This document shows, one piece after another, positions 1 through 8,643 of a DNA stretch of 64,000 bases. The position numbers and the translations under genes were made by a program. The first letter of the stretch is position 1. Each line of letters starts with the position of its first letter. Source of the DNA: Nocardia fusca NBRC 14340 (GTDB lineage: Bacteria; Actinomycetota; Actinomycetes; Mycobacteriales; Mycobacteriaceae); NCBI RefSeq assembly GCF_001618425.1, contig NZ_BDCU01000019.1:1-64000 (forward strand), written 5' to 3'. A model generated the notes under the pieces. The model made no database searches, was not told where the DNA came from, and worked only from the letters and a program-made list of their open reading frames with translations.

Positions 1-437
1 CGCAGCGCCCCCAGGCGGTTCACGCTGGCGATCATCGCCCGCACCGAGGATTCCGCGCCGTCGGCGGCGAGGGCAGCGCCCCAGCCGCGGCGACCGTCGC
101 TTTCACATTGCACGAAGGTCGCGGTGCCCGCCGCCGTGCGACGCTGATGGAACCGCAGGATCTCGACGGGGTAGCCGGCTTCGTAGAGTGCCGAGGTCAT
201 GGCGGCGATAGGGCTGCCCGCCGCCACGACCGAACGGGACCAGCCCGCGAATTCGAGGGTCGCCGTGAAGGCGCCGCCGCGCGCACCGGTGGACGACCAG
301 CCCGCGAGCCGGATCGGGCCGGCGCATTCGCCGTAGCGGTCGTGGAATTGATCGGCCGTCAGTTCCGCGCATTCGGTACGCAGGCTGCGCGGGGCGGCCG
401 TGGTCAGGGCGTCGTTTTCCAGAGTCAGTGTGGTCAT
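1..437 (-). CDS. LeuA allosteric-domain-like protein (partial, runs off window start)
   Basis: The first 145 residues are visible and the gene continues past the window edge. From about residue 75 the sequence follows the C-terminal regulatory (leucine-binding, dimerisation) domain of 2-isopropylmalate synthase: 'SPIAAMTSALYEAGYPVEIL', then 'TAAGTATFVQCE', then 'GWGAALAADGAESSVRAMI' ending 'ASVNR', like the GP.AAFV.AL, AAYVE and ASLRAVVSAVNR blocks of mycobacterial LeuA. In LeuA this domain follows a TIM barrel, but here it lies close to the N-terminus with no catalytic barrel before it. It may therefore be a free-standing regulatory domain, unless something unusual follows outside the window. 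The ATG start is 91 bases after a leader ORF carrying Leu/Val codons, which suggests control by branched-chain amino acids. The domain match is by eye, and any function beyond it is inference. Confidence 0.6.
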   Translation of the reverse strand, partial: MTTLTLENDALTTAAPRSLRTECAELTADQFHDRYGECAGPIRLAGWSSTGARGGAFTATLEFAGWSRSVVAAGSPIAAMTSALYEAGYPVEILRFHQRRTAAGTATFVQCESDGRRGWGAALAADGAESSVRAMIASVNRLGAL

Positions 438-485
438 GAGCACGTAGGTCTTCCCAGAGATGGTCGGCAGGTTTGGGGGACCAGC

Positions 486-525
486 AAAAGCAGAGAAAGG
501 GGGCCCGCAGCGAGGGGGCCGGTCC
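486..525 (-). terminator. Attenuator-like hairpin between leader peptide and LeuA-domain gene
   Basis: On the minus strand, just after the leader stop codon, a GGCCC/GGGCC stem is followed by pyrimidine- and U-rich sequence (CCCTTTCTCTGCTTTT). A wider pairing GGACCGGC/GCTGGTCC (7 of 8 bases) spans 478-525. Together with the hairpin that overlaps the last leader codons this could form mutually exclusive terminator and antiterminator structures. The fold was not computed. Confidence 0.4.
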
Positions 526-528
526 GAA

Positions 529-627
529 TCAGACCCCGCTACGGCGGGTTACTACTACGGCAAGTAGCCGACGAGCCGACTCCGCGGTACGCGAGAGGAG
601 CACCGCACCGTCGCGATCTGCGAACAT
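529..627 (-). CDS. Candidate Leu/Val leader peptide (32 codons)
   Basis: A 32-codon ORF lies upstream of the LeuA-domain gene. Its distal part reads Arg-Arg-Leu-Leu-Ala-Val-Val-Val-Thr-Arg-Arg-Ser-Gly-Val-stop. The Leu codons are CTA and CTT and the three Val codons are all GTA, codons that are uncommon in this GC-rich genome. Rare codons for the end products just before a hairpin are the hallmark of ribosome-mediated attenuation, as known for actinobacterial leuA and ilv leaders. The ATG chosen has no clear Shine-Dalgarno sequence, and a GTG 8 codons inside could be the true start. The codons after the Val run (ACC CGC CGT AGC GGG GT) themselves form a 6-bp hairpin. Confidence 0.5.
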   Translation of the reverse strand: MFADRDGAVLLSRTAESARRLLAVVVTRRSGV

Positions 628-1154
628 CGGCGCGGCGCACAGGCCGGCGGCAGGAATTTGCACGGAGTCGAGAATAAAGACTCCCCGGGAAGATGGCAAC
701 CATATTCGCGCGCCGTTTCGCCTACCGCCGCGTACTGTTCTCCCTGGTCACCGGCAGGCAACCCGAAAGGCGCCGCCGAGTACCGGTGGCCGAACAGACG
801 CCGCGCCGCCGGCGCAAGCCCGAGTGAGCCACGCCGAACGGGAGCCCCGCCCGCCGCCGGGCCGTACATCGCCGCGACTCGTCGACCGCAAATCGGCTCT
901 TCTCGACGCGGATTCGAATGCTTCATGATCCGGACCCCCGAATCTTCCCTTCGCCCCGCGGCCCGCCGACCCGGCCTCGCAGTGCCGGACGACAGGCACG
1001 GCACACCGTCATCGCATGCGGCCCGGGCGGCACGCGTTCGACGGCCACCAGGGCACGAGTGACCTTCGTCACTCGCCGCGCCGCGTCCCGGGACACGCTT
1101 CGAGCGCGGGCAGCACCCGAGGGCACCGGCTGTGGGCATGGCGGCCGGGCCCGC
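628..1154. other. Intergenic stretch without a recognisable gene
   Basis: Between the leader ORF and the stop codon of the porin gene. Open frames exist on both strands but have composition typical of random high-GC sequence and no family resemblance. It should hold the promoter of the leader/LeuA-domain transcript (minus strand), but no convincing -35/-10 pair stands out. Confidence 0.5.
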
Positions 1155-1946
1155 TCAGAATATGAACGAGGTGCCGTAACCCGTCGTCTGCACGGTGCCA
1201 CCGGCGGTATCGGCACGCACGGTGACGAACGGCATGGCCGAGGCCGGGGACAGACAGCCGTTGACCTCCAACGGGGTATTGCTGTGCGCGAAGGTGTACG
1301 GGAAGGTCGACTCCTCGTCGAGTTCCGTCGCGCCGATCACGGCCGTAGTCACCGTGCCGGGTGCCAAGTTGACCGCGAGCTCGCCGGCGAGACCGTTCTC
1401 GACGCCGAAGGCCTGTGCCAGGGCAGCACCGACACCGGCGCTGACGCCTACCTCGGGTGGCGCTACCACGTCGAGGCCGGGATCGACCGTAGGCGGTTCG
1501 TCCGCCTCGGGGCCTTGTTCGACCGGAGGCGGTTCGACCGCCCCGAGGCCGAGATCGACCCCGAAATCGACACCCACCTCAGGTGCGACCTCAGTGGCGA
1601 CAGCGACACTCGGCGAGATACCGACCGAGATGCCGTTGGCTATATCGACGGCGCAGCCGAGCAGATAGCCGGCGACGATTTCACCGCCGCGCAGTGGTGA
1701 GCCGCCATCGGCGGCGACCGAGAAGTCGCCGGATACCTTGACCGTGTGCGCGAAGGGCACCCCCATCGCCGTGTCACCGGACGGCTCGGAAGTACTGGAA
1801 TTCGCGGACGCCACCACGCGCAGCCCACCGGAAGTGATTTCCCCCGGCGCTGCTCGCGCCGCGGTATCTACAGTGGAGACAGCGCCGGTGGCGGCCGATA
1901 TCACCGCGGCGAGCGTGGCCACAATGGATGAATACTTGCGGTTCAT
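1155..1946 (-). CDS. MspA-family outer-membrane porin
   Basis: A 263-residue secreted protein. ATG start with GGAG about 6 bases upstream. An N-terminal signal peptide (MNRKYSSIVATLAAVISAATG, cleavage probably near residues 30-35) is followed by a domain with MspA-porin features: an FAHTVKVSGDF-like strand, an 'EIVAGYLLGCAVDI' segment and a C-terminal 'GCLSPASAMPFVTVRADT' block. MspA-type proteins form octameric water-filled channels through the mycolic-acid outer membrane and admit small hydrophilic nutrients. An acidic, proline-rich insert ('VEPPPVEQGPEADEPP') interrupts the middle, at about residues 130-170, where the family carries pore-lumen loops. It is monocistronic, with no functional link to its neighbours. 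Confidence 0.85.
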   Translation of the reverse strand: MNRKYSSIVATLAAVISAATGAVSTVDTAARAAPGEITSGGLRVVASANSSTSEPSGDTAMGVPFAHTVKVSGDFSVAADGGSPLRGGEIVAGYLLGCAVDIANGISVGISPSVAVATEVAPEVGVDFGVDLGLGAVEPPPVEQGPEADEPPTVDPGLDVVAPPEVGVSAGVGAALAQAFGVENGLAGELAVNLAPGTVTTAVIGATELDEESTFPYTFAHSNTPLEVNGCLSPASAMPFVTVRADTAGGTVQTTGYGTSFIF

Positions 1947-2362
1947 CGTGCTCCAGTCCTCATGTTCGGATCGAAAATTCACACGAACTCGGACACCGCC
2001 GACTGTCACGAAATCCGGATCGCGCAGGCGAACCCGATTTCCAGGCGATTACCCCGGAAGCAATATCCGTACCGCACCCGAGATTCGCCGATGAGTCGGG
2101 AAACAGTACTCGCGGAGCATCATAAACAGCTGAGCCCGGTACCGGGCACAGGCCACGCGCCGAATACTCCACTGATCGGCGCACAATCGCCGTCCATCCG
2201 ATTCCGGAACGCGGATCGGCGCGGGCGGGCGGCGCCTCGCGGTAGAAACTCGCGGTAGGAATCGGCCACGACTTCTGTCCGCGCCGGACAGCACGGCACG
2301 GTCCGGGCCCGCTCACGATCATCCGTCCGGGCGGGCGCTACGGACCGCTGCCGCCGCGCGGC
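1947..2362. other. Intergenic stretch between porin start and polA stop
   Basis: About 415 bases with no supportable ORF. It must hold the porin promoter (minus strand) and probably the polA transcript end. No strong terminator hairpin with a T-tract was identified. Confidence 0.45.
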
Positions 2363-5104
2363 TCAGTGCGCCGCCGCGTCCCAGCTGCGCCCGACGCCGA
2401 CCGAAACACTGAGCGGGACAGAGAGTTCGATGGCCGAGGCCATCTGCTCCCGGGCCAGCTCCTGCAACTGTTCCCGCTCACCCGGCGCGACCTCGAAGAC
2501 GAGTTCGTCGTGGATCTGCAGCAGCATCCGCGACCGCAGCCCGGACTCGGCCAGCGCGCTGTGCACATTGATCATCGCGACCTTGATGATATCGGCGGCG
2601 GTGCCCTGGATCGGGGCGTTGAGCGCCATCCGCTCGGCGGCCTCGCGGCGCTGGCGGTTGCTGTGGTCGAGGTCGGGCAGGTAGCGGCGGCGGCCGAAGA
2701 GGGTCTGCGTGTAGCCCACCTTGCGGGCCTGCTCCACCACGGCGTGCAGATAGTCGCGGATACCGCCGAACCGGGCGAAGTAGATGTCCATCTGCTCCTT
2801 CGCCTCCTGGGTGCTGATCTTCAGCTGGGCGGACAGACCGTAGGAGCTCAGGCCGTAGGCAAGGCCGTACGACATGGCCTTGATCCGGCGGCGCACCTCC
2901 GGGGACACCTCGGAGATCGGGATGTCGAACGCCTTGGAGGCGACGAAACTGTGCAGATCCTCGCCGGAGTTGAAGGCTTCGATCAGGCCCTCGTCCCCGG
3001 AGAGATGGGCCATGATCCGCATCTCGATCTGGCTGTAGTCGGCGGTCATCAGCGATTCGTAGCCCGGCCCTACCACGAAGGTGTCGCGGATCATCCGGCC
3101 CGTATCGGTGCGGATGGGAATGTTCTGCAGATTGGGCTCGGTGGACGACAGCCGCCCGGTGGCGGCGATGGTCTGGTTGAAGGTGGTATGGATCCGGCCG
3201 TCGTCGGCCACGGATTTCAGCAGGCCGTCCACGGTGACCTTGAGGCGGGTGGCATCGCGGTGGGCGAGCAGATGCTGCAGGAAGGGATGTTCGGTCTTCT
3301 CGTAGAGCGATTCCAGCGCGTCCGCGTCGGTGGTGTAACCGGTCTTGGTGCGCTTGGTCTTGGGCATATCGAGTTCGTCGAACAGCACCACCTGCAGCTG
3401 TTTCGGGGACCCGAGATTGATCTGCTTGCCGATCACGTCGTAGGCGGCGTTCGCGGCCTCGGCGACCTTGTCCGCGAACTGCCGCTGCAATTCGCCGAGC
3501 TGATCGGTGTCGACGGCGATACCGGCGTCCTCGAGTTCGGCGAGCACCCCGAGCAGTGGCAGTTCCATCTCGTCGAGCAGCGGTGTGGATTCGATCTTGG
3601 CGAGTTCTTCGTCCAGGGCGTCGGCCAGATCGGCGACCGCGCGGGCCCGCAGCATCTCGTTCTGCGCGAGTTCGGCGTCGACCGAGTCCTCGGCGTCCAG
3701 CAGGGAGAGCTGCGGCGCGGCCTCGGTTTCGGTACGTAGTTCCCGGTGCAGGTACCGCAGCGACAGATCGTCGAGGTTGAAGCTGCGCTGCCCCGGCCGG
3801 ACCAGATAGGCGGCCAGCGCGGTATCGCTGCTCAGACCGCCCAGCGTCCAGCCGCGACCGCGCAACGCGTGCAACGCCCCCTTGGCCTCGTGCAGGGCCT
3901 TGCGATGCGTCGTATCGGTGAGCCAGGCACCGAGCGCCGACTCGTCCTCGGCGGTGAGGGCGGTGATATCGATATAGCCGGATTCGCCGTCCGCGGCGGC
4001 GATGGCGAGCGCTCGCACGTCACCGGCCGCCGGAGTACTGGTACCGGACAACGAAATACCGTGCCGGGCACCGGATTTCGCGTGCTCGGCGAGCCAGTCC
4101 GCGACGCTGCCGGGCTCCAGCGTGCGCCCGCTGATCTCGAAACCCGATTCGGCCTCCACGGTGGGCGGGGCCAGGGTTTCGAAGAGCCGGTCGCGCAGTA
4201 CCCGGAATTCCAGATCGTCGAACAGCTGGTGGATCCGCTCCCGGTTCCAGGCTCCCTGGGCCAGCTGATCGGGGGTGTAGGGCAGCGGGACGTCGCGCAC
4301 CATCTCGGTGAGCTGCCGGTTGAGCACCACACTGCTCAGATTGGCGCGCAGCGAATCACCGACCTTGCCGCGGACCTCGTCCACCTTGTCGACGAGTGTG
4401 TTCAGATCCCCGTACTCCCGGATCCATTTGGCGGCCGTCTTCTCCCCCACGCCCGGGATACCGGGGAGGTTGTCGCTGGGGTCCCCGCGCAGTGCCGCGT
4501 AATCCGGGTACTGCGCCGGGGTGAGACCGTATTTCTTCTCGACCTCCTCCGGGGTGAACCGGGTGAGATCGGAGACCCCTTTCCGGGGATACAGCACCGT
4601 CACGTCGTCACAGACCAGCTGGATCGAGTCACGGTCGCCGGTGACCACCAGCACCCGGTATCCCTGCGGAACGGCCTGGGTGGTGAGCGTGGCGATGATG
4701 TCGTCGGCCTCGTAACCCTCGATCGCCATCACCGGGATACCGAGCGCGCCCAGAACCTCTTTGGTGAGTTCGACCTGCCCGCGGAATTCGTCGGGAGTCG
4801 CCGACCGATTGGCCTTGTACTCCGGGTATGCCTCCACCCGGAAGGTCTGCCGGGAGACGTCGAAGGCGGCGGCCACATGGGTCGGTTTCTCGTCGCGCAG
4901 CAGATTGATGAGCATGGCGGTGAACCCGTACACCGCATTGGTGGTCTGCCCGGTGACCGTCTGGAAATTCTCCGCGGGCAGCGCGAAGAACGCCCGGTAG
5001 GCCAGCGAATGCCCGTCCAGTAGCAGCAGCGTGGGCCGATCTCCCGAGGAACCCGGGGCGGCGGAGGCGGAGGTCGTCGGCTGCGCAGTGGTCGGTGAGG
5101 TCAC
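2363..5104 (-). CDS. polA: DNA polymerase I
   Basis: 913 residues, the normal actinobacterial PolA length. The GTG start was chosen because the family begins shortly before 'TLLLLDGHSLAYRAFFALP'; upstream in-frame codons lie in low-complexity DNA. The 5'-nuclease domain covers about residues 20-285, a 3'-5' exonuclease-like domain about 320-520 and the polymerase about 540-913. Visible motifs are motif A 'TADYSQIEMRIMAH' (near 690), the O-helix 'RRRIKAMSYGLAYG' (near 740) and motif C 'LLQIHDELVFEV' (near 860). The dNTP-selecting position of the O-helix (Phe762 in E. coli) is Tyr, as in M. tuberculosis PolA. The DEDD exonuclease residues are not visible, so proofreading is probably absent. It fills gaps in Okazaki fragment processing and excision repair. 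Confidence 0.97.
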   Translation of the reverse strand: MTSPTTAQPTTSASAAPGSSGDRPTLLLLDGHSLAYRAFFALPAENFQTVTGQTTNAVYGFTAMLINLLRDEKPTHVAAAFDVSRQTFRVEAYPEYKANRSATPDEFRGQVELTKEVLGALGIPVMAIEGYEADDIIATLTTQAVPQGYRVLVVTGDRDSIQLVCDDVTVLYPRKGVSDLTRFTPEEVEKKYGLTPAQYPDYAALRGDPSDNLPGIPGVGEKTAAKWIREYGDLNTLVDKVDEVRGKVGDSLRANLSSVVLNRQLTEMVRDVPLPYTPDQLAQGAWNRERIHQLFDDLEFRVLRDRLFETLAPPTVEAESGFEISGRTLEPGSVADWLAEHAKSGARHGISLSGTSTPAAGDVRALAIAAADGESGYIDITALTAEDESALGAWLTDTTHRKALHEAKGALHALRGRGWTLGGLSSDTALAAYLVRPGQRSFNLDDLSLRYLHRELRTETEAAPQLSLLDAEDSVDAELAQNEMLRARAVADLADALDEELAKIESTPLLDEMELPLLGVLAELEDAGIAVDTDQLGELQRQFADKVAEAANAAYDVIGKQINLGSPKQLQVVLFDELDMPKTKRTKTGYTTDADALESLYEKTEHPFLQHLLAHRDATRLKVTVDGLLKSVADDGRIHTTFNQTIAATGRLSSTEPNLQNIPIRTDTGRMIRDTFVVGPGYESLMTADYSQIEMRIMAHLSGDEGLIEAFNSGEDLHSFVASKAFDIPISEVSPEVRRRIKAMSYGLAYGLSSYGLSAQLKISTQEAKEQMDIYFARFGGIRDYLHAVVEQARKVGYTQTLFGRRRYLPDLDHSNRQRREAAERMALNAPIQGTAADIIKVAMINVHSALAESGLRSRMLLQIHDELVFEVAPGEREQLQELAREQMASAIELSVPLSVSVGVGRSWDAAAH

Positions 5105-5174
5105 ACCCCGAGAGTCTAGGGACCCCCACCGACACCCGCCCACACCCGTACCGGGTCGGCCGCGGCCGCCGCCA

Positions 5175-5328
5175 CGGATCGGACAGGCTCCGCCGACGCC
5201 GCCTACTACCGGATCGGCTCGAGCCGACACCGCTCCGTACCAGGCCGGCACCGCTGACGCCACCTACCAACGGGTCGACTCGAGCCGACACCTACCCCGG
5301 ATCGGACCGGTCCGCTGACGCCGCCCGG
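5175..5328. repeat. Imperfect ~61-bp tandem repeat between polA and the liv operon
   Basis: The phrase CGC(C/T)GACGCC(G/A)CC recurs at 5191, 5252 and 5313, a fixed period of 61. The intervening blocks share GGNTCGNCTCGAGCCGACACC and CGGATCGGAC(A/C)GG. About 2.5 degenerate copies are present. The 12-bp palindrome CGGCTCGAGCCG lies in the first unit. The repeat fills most of the 343-bp gap between polA and livF, which contains no supported gene. Confidence 0.6.
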
Positions 5329-5447
5329 TCCCGGCTCGCCTCCGTCGACATCACCCCGGCAGCAGCGCCGCCCCGGCCGACACCCCCGGTCCGGCGCGCC
5401 TCCGGCGGCGGTGGCCGGCGAGTGCGCCCGGAAGCCGGTGGCCGGCC

Positions 5448-6209
5448 TCAGCCGACCCCCAGGTAGGCGGCCTGCACCGCGGGATCGTCGAGCAGCTCGC
5501 GGCCGCGCCCGGACTTGGTGATCTTCCCGGTTTCCACGATGTAGGCGCGATCACTGCGGGCCAGCGCCTGCCGGGCGTTCTGCTCCACCAGCAGCACGGT
5601 GGTGCCGGTGGCGTTGATCTCGGCGATGATCCGGAAGATCTGCTGGATCACCATCGGCGCCAGGCCCATGGATGGTTCGTCCAGCAACAGCAGCCGCGGC
5701 CGGGCCATCAGCGCCCGCCCGATGGCGAGCATCTGCTGCTCCCCGCCCGAGAGCGTGCCGCCGGCCTGTTTGCGCCGCTCCAGCAGCCGCGGGAACAGTT
5801 CGAAGACCTGCTCCAGAGCGGCCGCGTACTCGGTCTTCTTCGCGAAGGGCCGGGCGTAGCAGCCCATATCGAGGTTCTCCTGCACGGTCATCCCCGGGAA
5901 CACACCCCGGCCCTCGGGCGCCTGCACCAGCCCGGCGATCACCCGCTCGTGCGCCTTCAACCGGCTGATATCGCCGCCCTCGAACCGGATCTGCCCGCGG
6001 GTCAACGGCAGCAGCCCCGACAGGGCGCGCATGGTGGTGGTCTTCCCGGCGCCGTTCGCGCCCAGCAGGGTGACCAGCTCCCCCGGTGCGACCCGCAGCG
6101 AAATACCGTGCAGGGCTTGGATCCTGCCATAGCCGACGACCATATCGGTGACCTCGAGCAGCGGCTCGGTGCCGGTGTCCTTCACGAACTGGTCCGGTGC
6201 CGTGGTCAT
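5448..6209 (-). CDS. livF: Branched-chain amino-acid/amide ABC transporter ATPase LivF
   Basis: 253 residues, full length for the LivF/UrtE subfamily. Walker A is 'GANGAGKTT' (near 50), the Q-loop region 'VQAPEGRGVFPGMTV' is typical of LivF, the signature is 'LSGGEQQ' and Walker B is 'LLLLDEPSMGL'. It ends with the subfamily's 'AAYLGVG'. It is one of two cytoplasmic ATPases powering high-affinity uptake with the permeases encoded upstream. Its start overlaps the livG stop by 4 bases (ATGA), so translation is coupled. It is the last gene of the livK-H-M-G-F operon, all on the minus strand. Confidence 0.95.
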   Translation of the reverse strand: MTTAPDQFVKDTGTEPLLEVTDMVVGYGRIQALHGISLRVAPGELVTLLGANGAGKTTTMRALSGLLPLTRGQIRFEGGDISRLKAHERVIAGLVQAPEGRGVFPGMTVQENLDMGCYARPFAKKTEYAAALEQVFELFPRLLERRKQAGGTLSGGEQQMLAIGRALMARPRLLLLDEPSMGLAPMVIQQIFRIIAEINATGTTVLLVEQNARQALARSDRAYIVETGKITKSGRGRELLDDPAVQAAYLGVG

Positions 6210-7252
6210 CCCCGCTCCTCCGATCCGTGCCCGGCGTCACTCGCCGCGTCCTGCTCCGCGCGCAGCGCCGCCGTGGACGCCGCGAGATCCGCCGAGGTCA
6301 GCTCCTCGTCCGGTACGCCCAGGTAGGCGGCGATGACCGCGGGATCGGTACGGATCTGCTCGGGCAGGCCGTCGGCGATCTTGCGCCCGAACTCCAGCAC
6401 CACGATCCGGTCGGTGACCCCCATCACCAGCCGCATATCGTGCTCGATCAGCAGCACGGTGAACCCGTCGTCGCGGATCTTGCGGATCAGGTCCATGAGC
6501 GCGGATTTCTCGCTCGGATTGAACCCGGCGGCCGGTTCGTCCAGGCACAGCAGCTTCGGTTCGGTCGCCAGCGCCCGCGCGATCTCGAGGCGCCGCTGAT
6601 CGCCGTAGGAGAGGTTGCGGGCCTTCTCCACCGCGCGCGGTGCGATCCCCACGAACTCCAGCAGTGCCATCCCGCGTTCGATCGCGTCGCGTTCCTCCCG
6701 GCGATGCCGCCGCGTCCGCAGGATCGCCCCCGGCACCGAGGTCCGGTGCCGGGCGTCGGTGCCCACCACCACGTTCTCCAGCGCGGTCATCTCACCGAAG
6801 AGCCGCACGTTCTGGAAGGTCCGGGCGATCCCGAGCCGGGTGATCGCGTTGCGTTTGCTCTTGGTGAGCGGTTTCCCGTCGAAGTACACCACGCCCGCCG
6901 CGGGCCGGTACACCCCGGTGATCGCGTTGAAACAGGTCGTCTTCCCGGCGCCGTTGGGGCCGATGAGACCCAGGATCTCGCCGCGCCGGATCTCGAAACT
7001 CACCGCCTCGAGAGCAGTGAGCCCGCCGAACTTCACGGTGAGGTTCTCGGTACGCAGCAGCGGCGCCCCGACCTCGGTGCGGATCTCCCGGTGCGCGGCG
7101 ACCACCTCGGCCACCGTCGCCGCGTCGGCCAGCGCCGGATCGACGGCGGCCACATCGACCTCGCCGGCCGATTCGACCGGGCGGTCGGCCGCGTATCCGG
7201 CGGCCAGATCCTCGTTGTCGAACAGCGCGTCACCCGCGTTCGGTCCGGTCAC
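6206..7252 (-). CDS. livG: Branched-chain amino-acid/amide ABC transporter ATPase LivG
   Basis: 348 residues, longer than the usual ~255-300 because about 65 residues of acidic, alanine-rich sequence precede the ABC domain. Walker A 'GPNGAGKTT' lies near residue 95, followed by 'RTFQNVRLFGEMTALENV' (typical of LivG), the signature 'LSYGDQRR' and Walker B 'LLCLDEPAAGFNP'. It pairs with LivF. A 4-base overlap with both neighbours shows tight translational coupling. Substrate specificity (Leu/Ile/Val, or urea/short amides) cannot be told from the ATPases. Confidence 0.95.
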   Translation of the reverse strand: MTGPNAGDALFDNEDLAAGYAADRPVESAGEVDVAAVDPALADAATVAEVVAAHREIRTEVGAPLLRTENLTVKFGGLTALEAVSFEIRRGEILGLIGPNGAGKTTCFNAITGVYRPAAGVVYFDGKPLTKSKRNAITRLGIARTFQNVRLFGEMTALENVVVGTDARHRTSVPGAILRTRRHRREERDAIERGMALLEFVGIAPRAVEKARNLSYGDQRRLEIARALATEPKLLCLDEPAAGFNPSEKSALMDLIRKIRDDGFTVLLIEHDMRLVMGVTDRIVVLEFGRKIADGLPEQIRTDPAVIAAYLGVPDEELTSADLAASTAALRAEQDAASDAGHGSEERG

Positions 7253-8643
7253 GACGTCACCTCCGCGGCGGGCCGGCGGACTGCCCGCACTATCTGCCGG
7301 CCGTAGGCGAGCAGTTTCTGCCGGACCGGGAACAGGCCCTGGGGTCGCAGGATCATCATCACCACCAGTGCGATTCCGAAGTACAGATATTTGAGGTCAC
7401 CGAGACTCTGCGCACCGCCGGAATAGAACATGAGCACGCTGCTCAGCAGCAGCACCGCGTACACCGCCGCCAGGACAGTGGCCGCGAGGTACACCCAGCG
7501 CCACGGGCCGATCAGATTCCGGGCCCGCAGCCGCCAGCCCACCGCCAGCGCCGCGACCACCACGATCGCGACCGCGAGCTGGACGTATCCGGTGGTCTCG
7601 TCGTCGGTGATCTCCACCGACATCAACCGGTTCGGCAGGTACACCACCAGGAAGGCCCCCACGATCACCCCGAGTTTGTTGCCCTGGCCGCCGATCACCA
7701 CCGCGCACAGGAACAGCATCGAGTTGATTATGTTGAACCCGGTCGGGTTGATGAACTGCACCTGCCCGGCGAACAGGGCACCGGACAGGCCACCGATCCC
7801 GGCGCCGATCATGAACGCCCACAGCTTGAACTTGAATGTGGGCACACCCATGATCTCCGCGGCGTCCTCGTCCTCGCGAATGGCCACCCACGCCCGGCCG
7901 ACCCGGCTGCGTTCCAGGTTGCCGACCAGCAGCAGCACCGCCACCACGGCGAGCATGCCGACCCAGTACCACCAGGTCCCGGAGTTGGCGCGGTCGATCA
8001 GGTCGGAACTGGCCGGATCGCCGACGTTGCCGGCCGAGAACACCCCGTTGGGCCGGGCTTCCGATTCGCCGATATGCGGATAGGCGATGCCGGACAGACC
8101 CAGGCTGCCGTTGGTGAGTTCGCCCAGGTTGTCGGCGAGCAGGCGGACGATCTCACCGAAGCCGAGGGTCACGATGGCCAGATAGTCCCCGCGCAGCCGC
8201 AGCGTCGGCGAACCGAGGATCAGCCCGGACACCGCGGTCACCAGGATGGCCAGTGGAACGCAGGCCAGCCACCCCCAATCGGAGTGCAACCAGCCGCCGT
8301 CGGTCTGGTTCCAGGGACTGTTCGGACTGGTCAGCAGGCCGACGGTATAGGCACCGACCGCGTAGAAGCCGACATACCCGAGATCCAGCAGCCCGGCCTG
8401 GCCGACCACCACGTTCAGGCCGATGGCGATCAAGGCATACATGGCGAACTGCGCCATGACCCCGCCGAAACTGGTCCCCGGGGTGTCCAGCAGCGGCGGC
8501 GGGAACAGCGGCAGCAGCGCCAGCACCGCGAGGGCGGGGATACCCACCGCCCATTGCGCCGGGCGGCTCAGCCCGGCCCACCAGCCGCGGATCTCATCGC
8601 CCAGACCGTGTCCGGCGGCCTTCTCGATCTGCACCGTGCTCAT
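7249..8643 (-). CDS. livM: Branched-chain amino-acid/amide ABC permease LivM
   Basis: 464 residues, an integral membrane protein with about ten or more hydrophobic helices. It has the LivM hallmark 'ALIAIGLNVVVGQAGLLDLG' near residue 75 and the cytoplasmic EAA-like loop 'VAIREDEDAAEIMGV' that contacts the ATPases. Two hydrophobic helices after 'LRARNLIGPWRW' form a C-terminal extension common in actinobacterial members. It forms the membrane channel with LivH. Both ends overlap neighbouring genes by 4 bases. Confidence 0.95.
   Translation of the reverse strand: MSTVQIEKAAGHGLGDEIRGWWAGLSRPAQWAVGIPALAVLALLPLFPPPLLDTPGTSFGGVMAQFAMYALIAIGLNVVVGQAGLLDLGYVGFYAVGAYTVGLLTSPNSPWNQTDGGWLHSDWGWLACVPLAILVTAVSGLILGSPTLRLRGDYLAIVTLGFGEIVRLLADNLGELTNGSLGLSGIAYPHIGESEARPNGVFSAGNVGDPASSDLIDRANSGTWWYWVGMLAVVAVLLLVGNLERSRVGRAWVAIREDEDAAEIMGVPTFKFKLWAFMIGAGIGGLSGALFAGQVQFINPTGFNIINSMLFLCAVVIGGQGNKLGVIVGAFLVVYLPNRLMSVEITDDETTGYVQLAVAIVVVAALAVGWRLRARNLIGPWRWVYLAATVLAAVYAVLLLSSVLMFYSGGAQSLGDLKYLYFGIALVVMMILRPQGLFPVRQKLLAYGRQIVRAVRRPAAEVTS

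Noticed and set aside
2366..3739. 457-codon open frame on the plus strand inside polA
   Set aside because: Antisense of polA in a GC-rich genome; composition is that of a mirror frame and no domain is recognisable. The polA frame carries all polymerase motifs.
5175..5328. CRISPR array
   Set aside because: The 61-bp units are contiguous and degenerate, with no constant repeat/variable spacer alternation and no cas genes. No CRISPR array was seen anywhere in the window.
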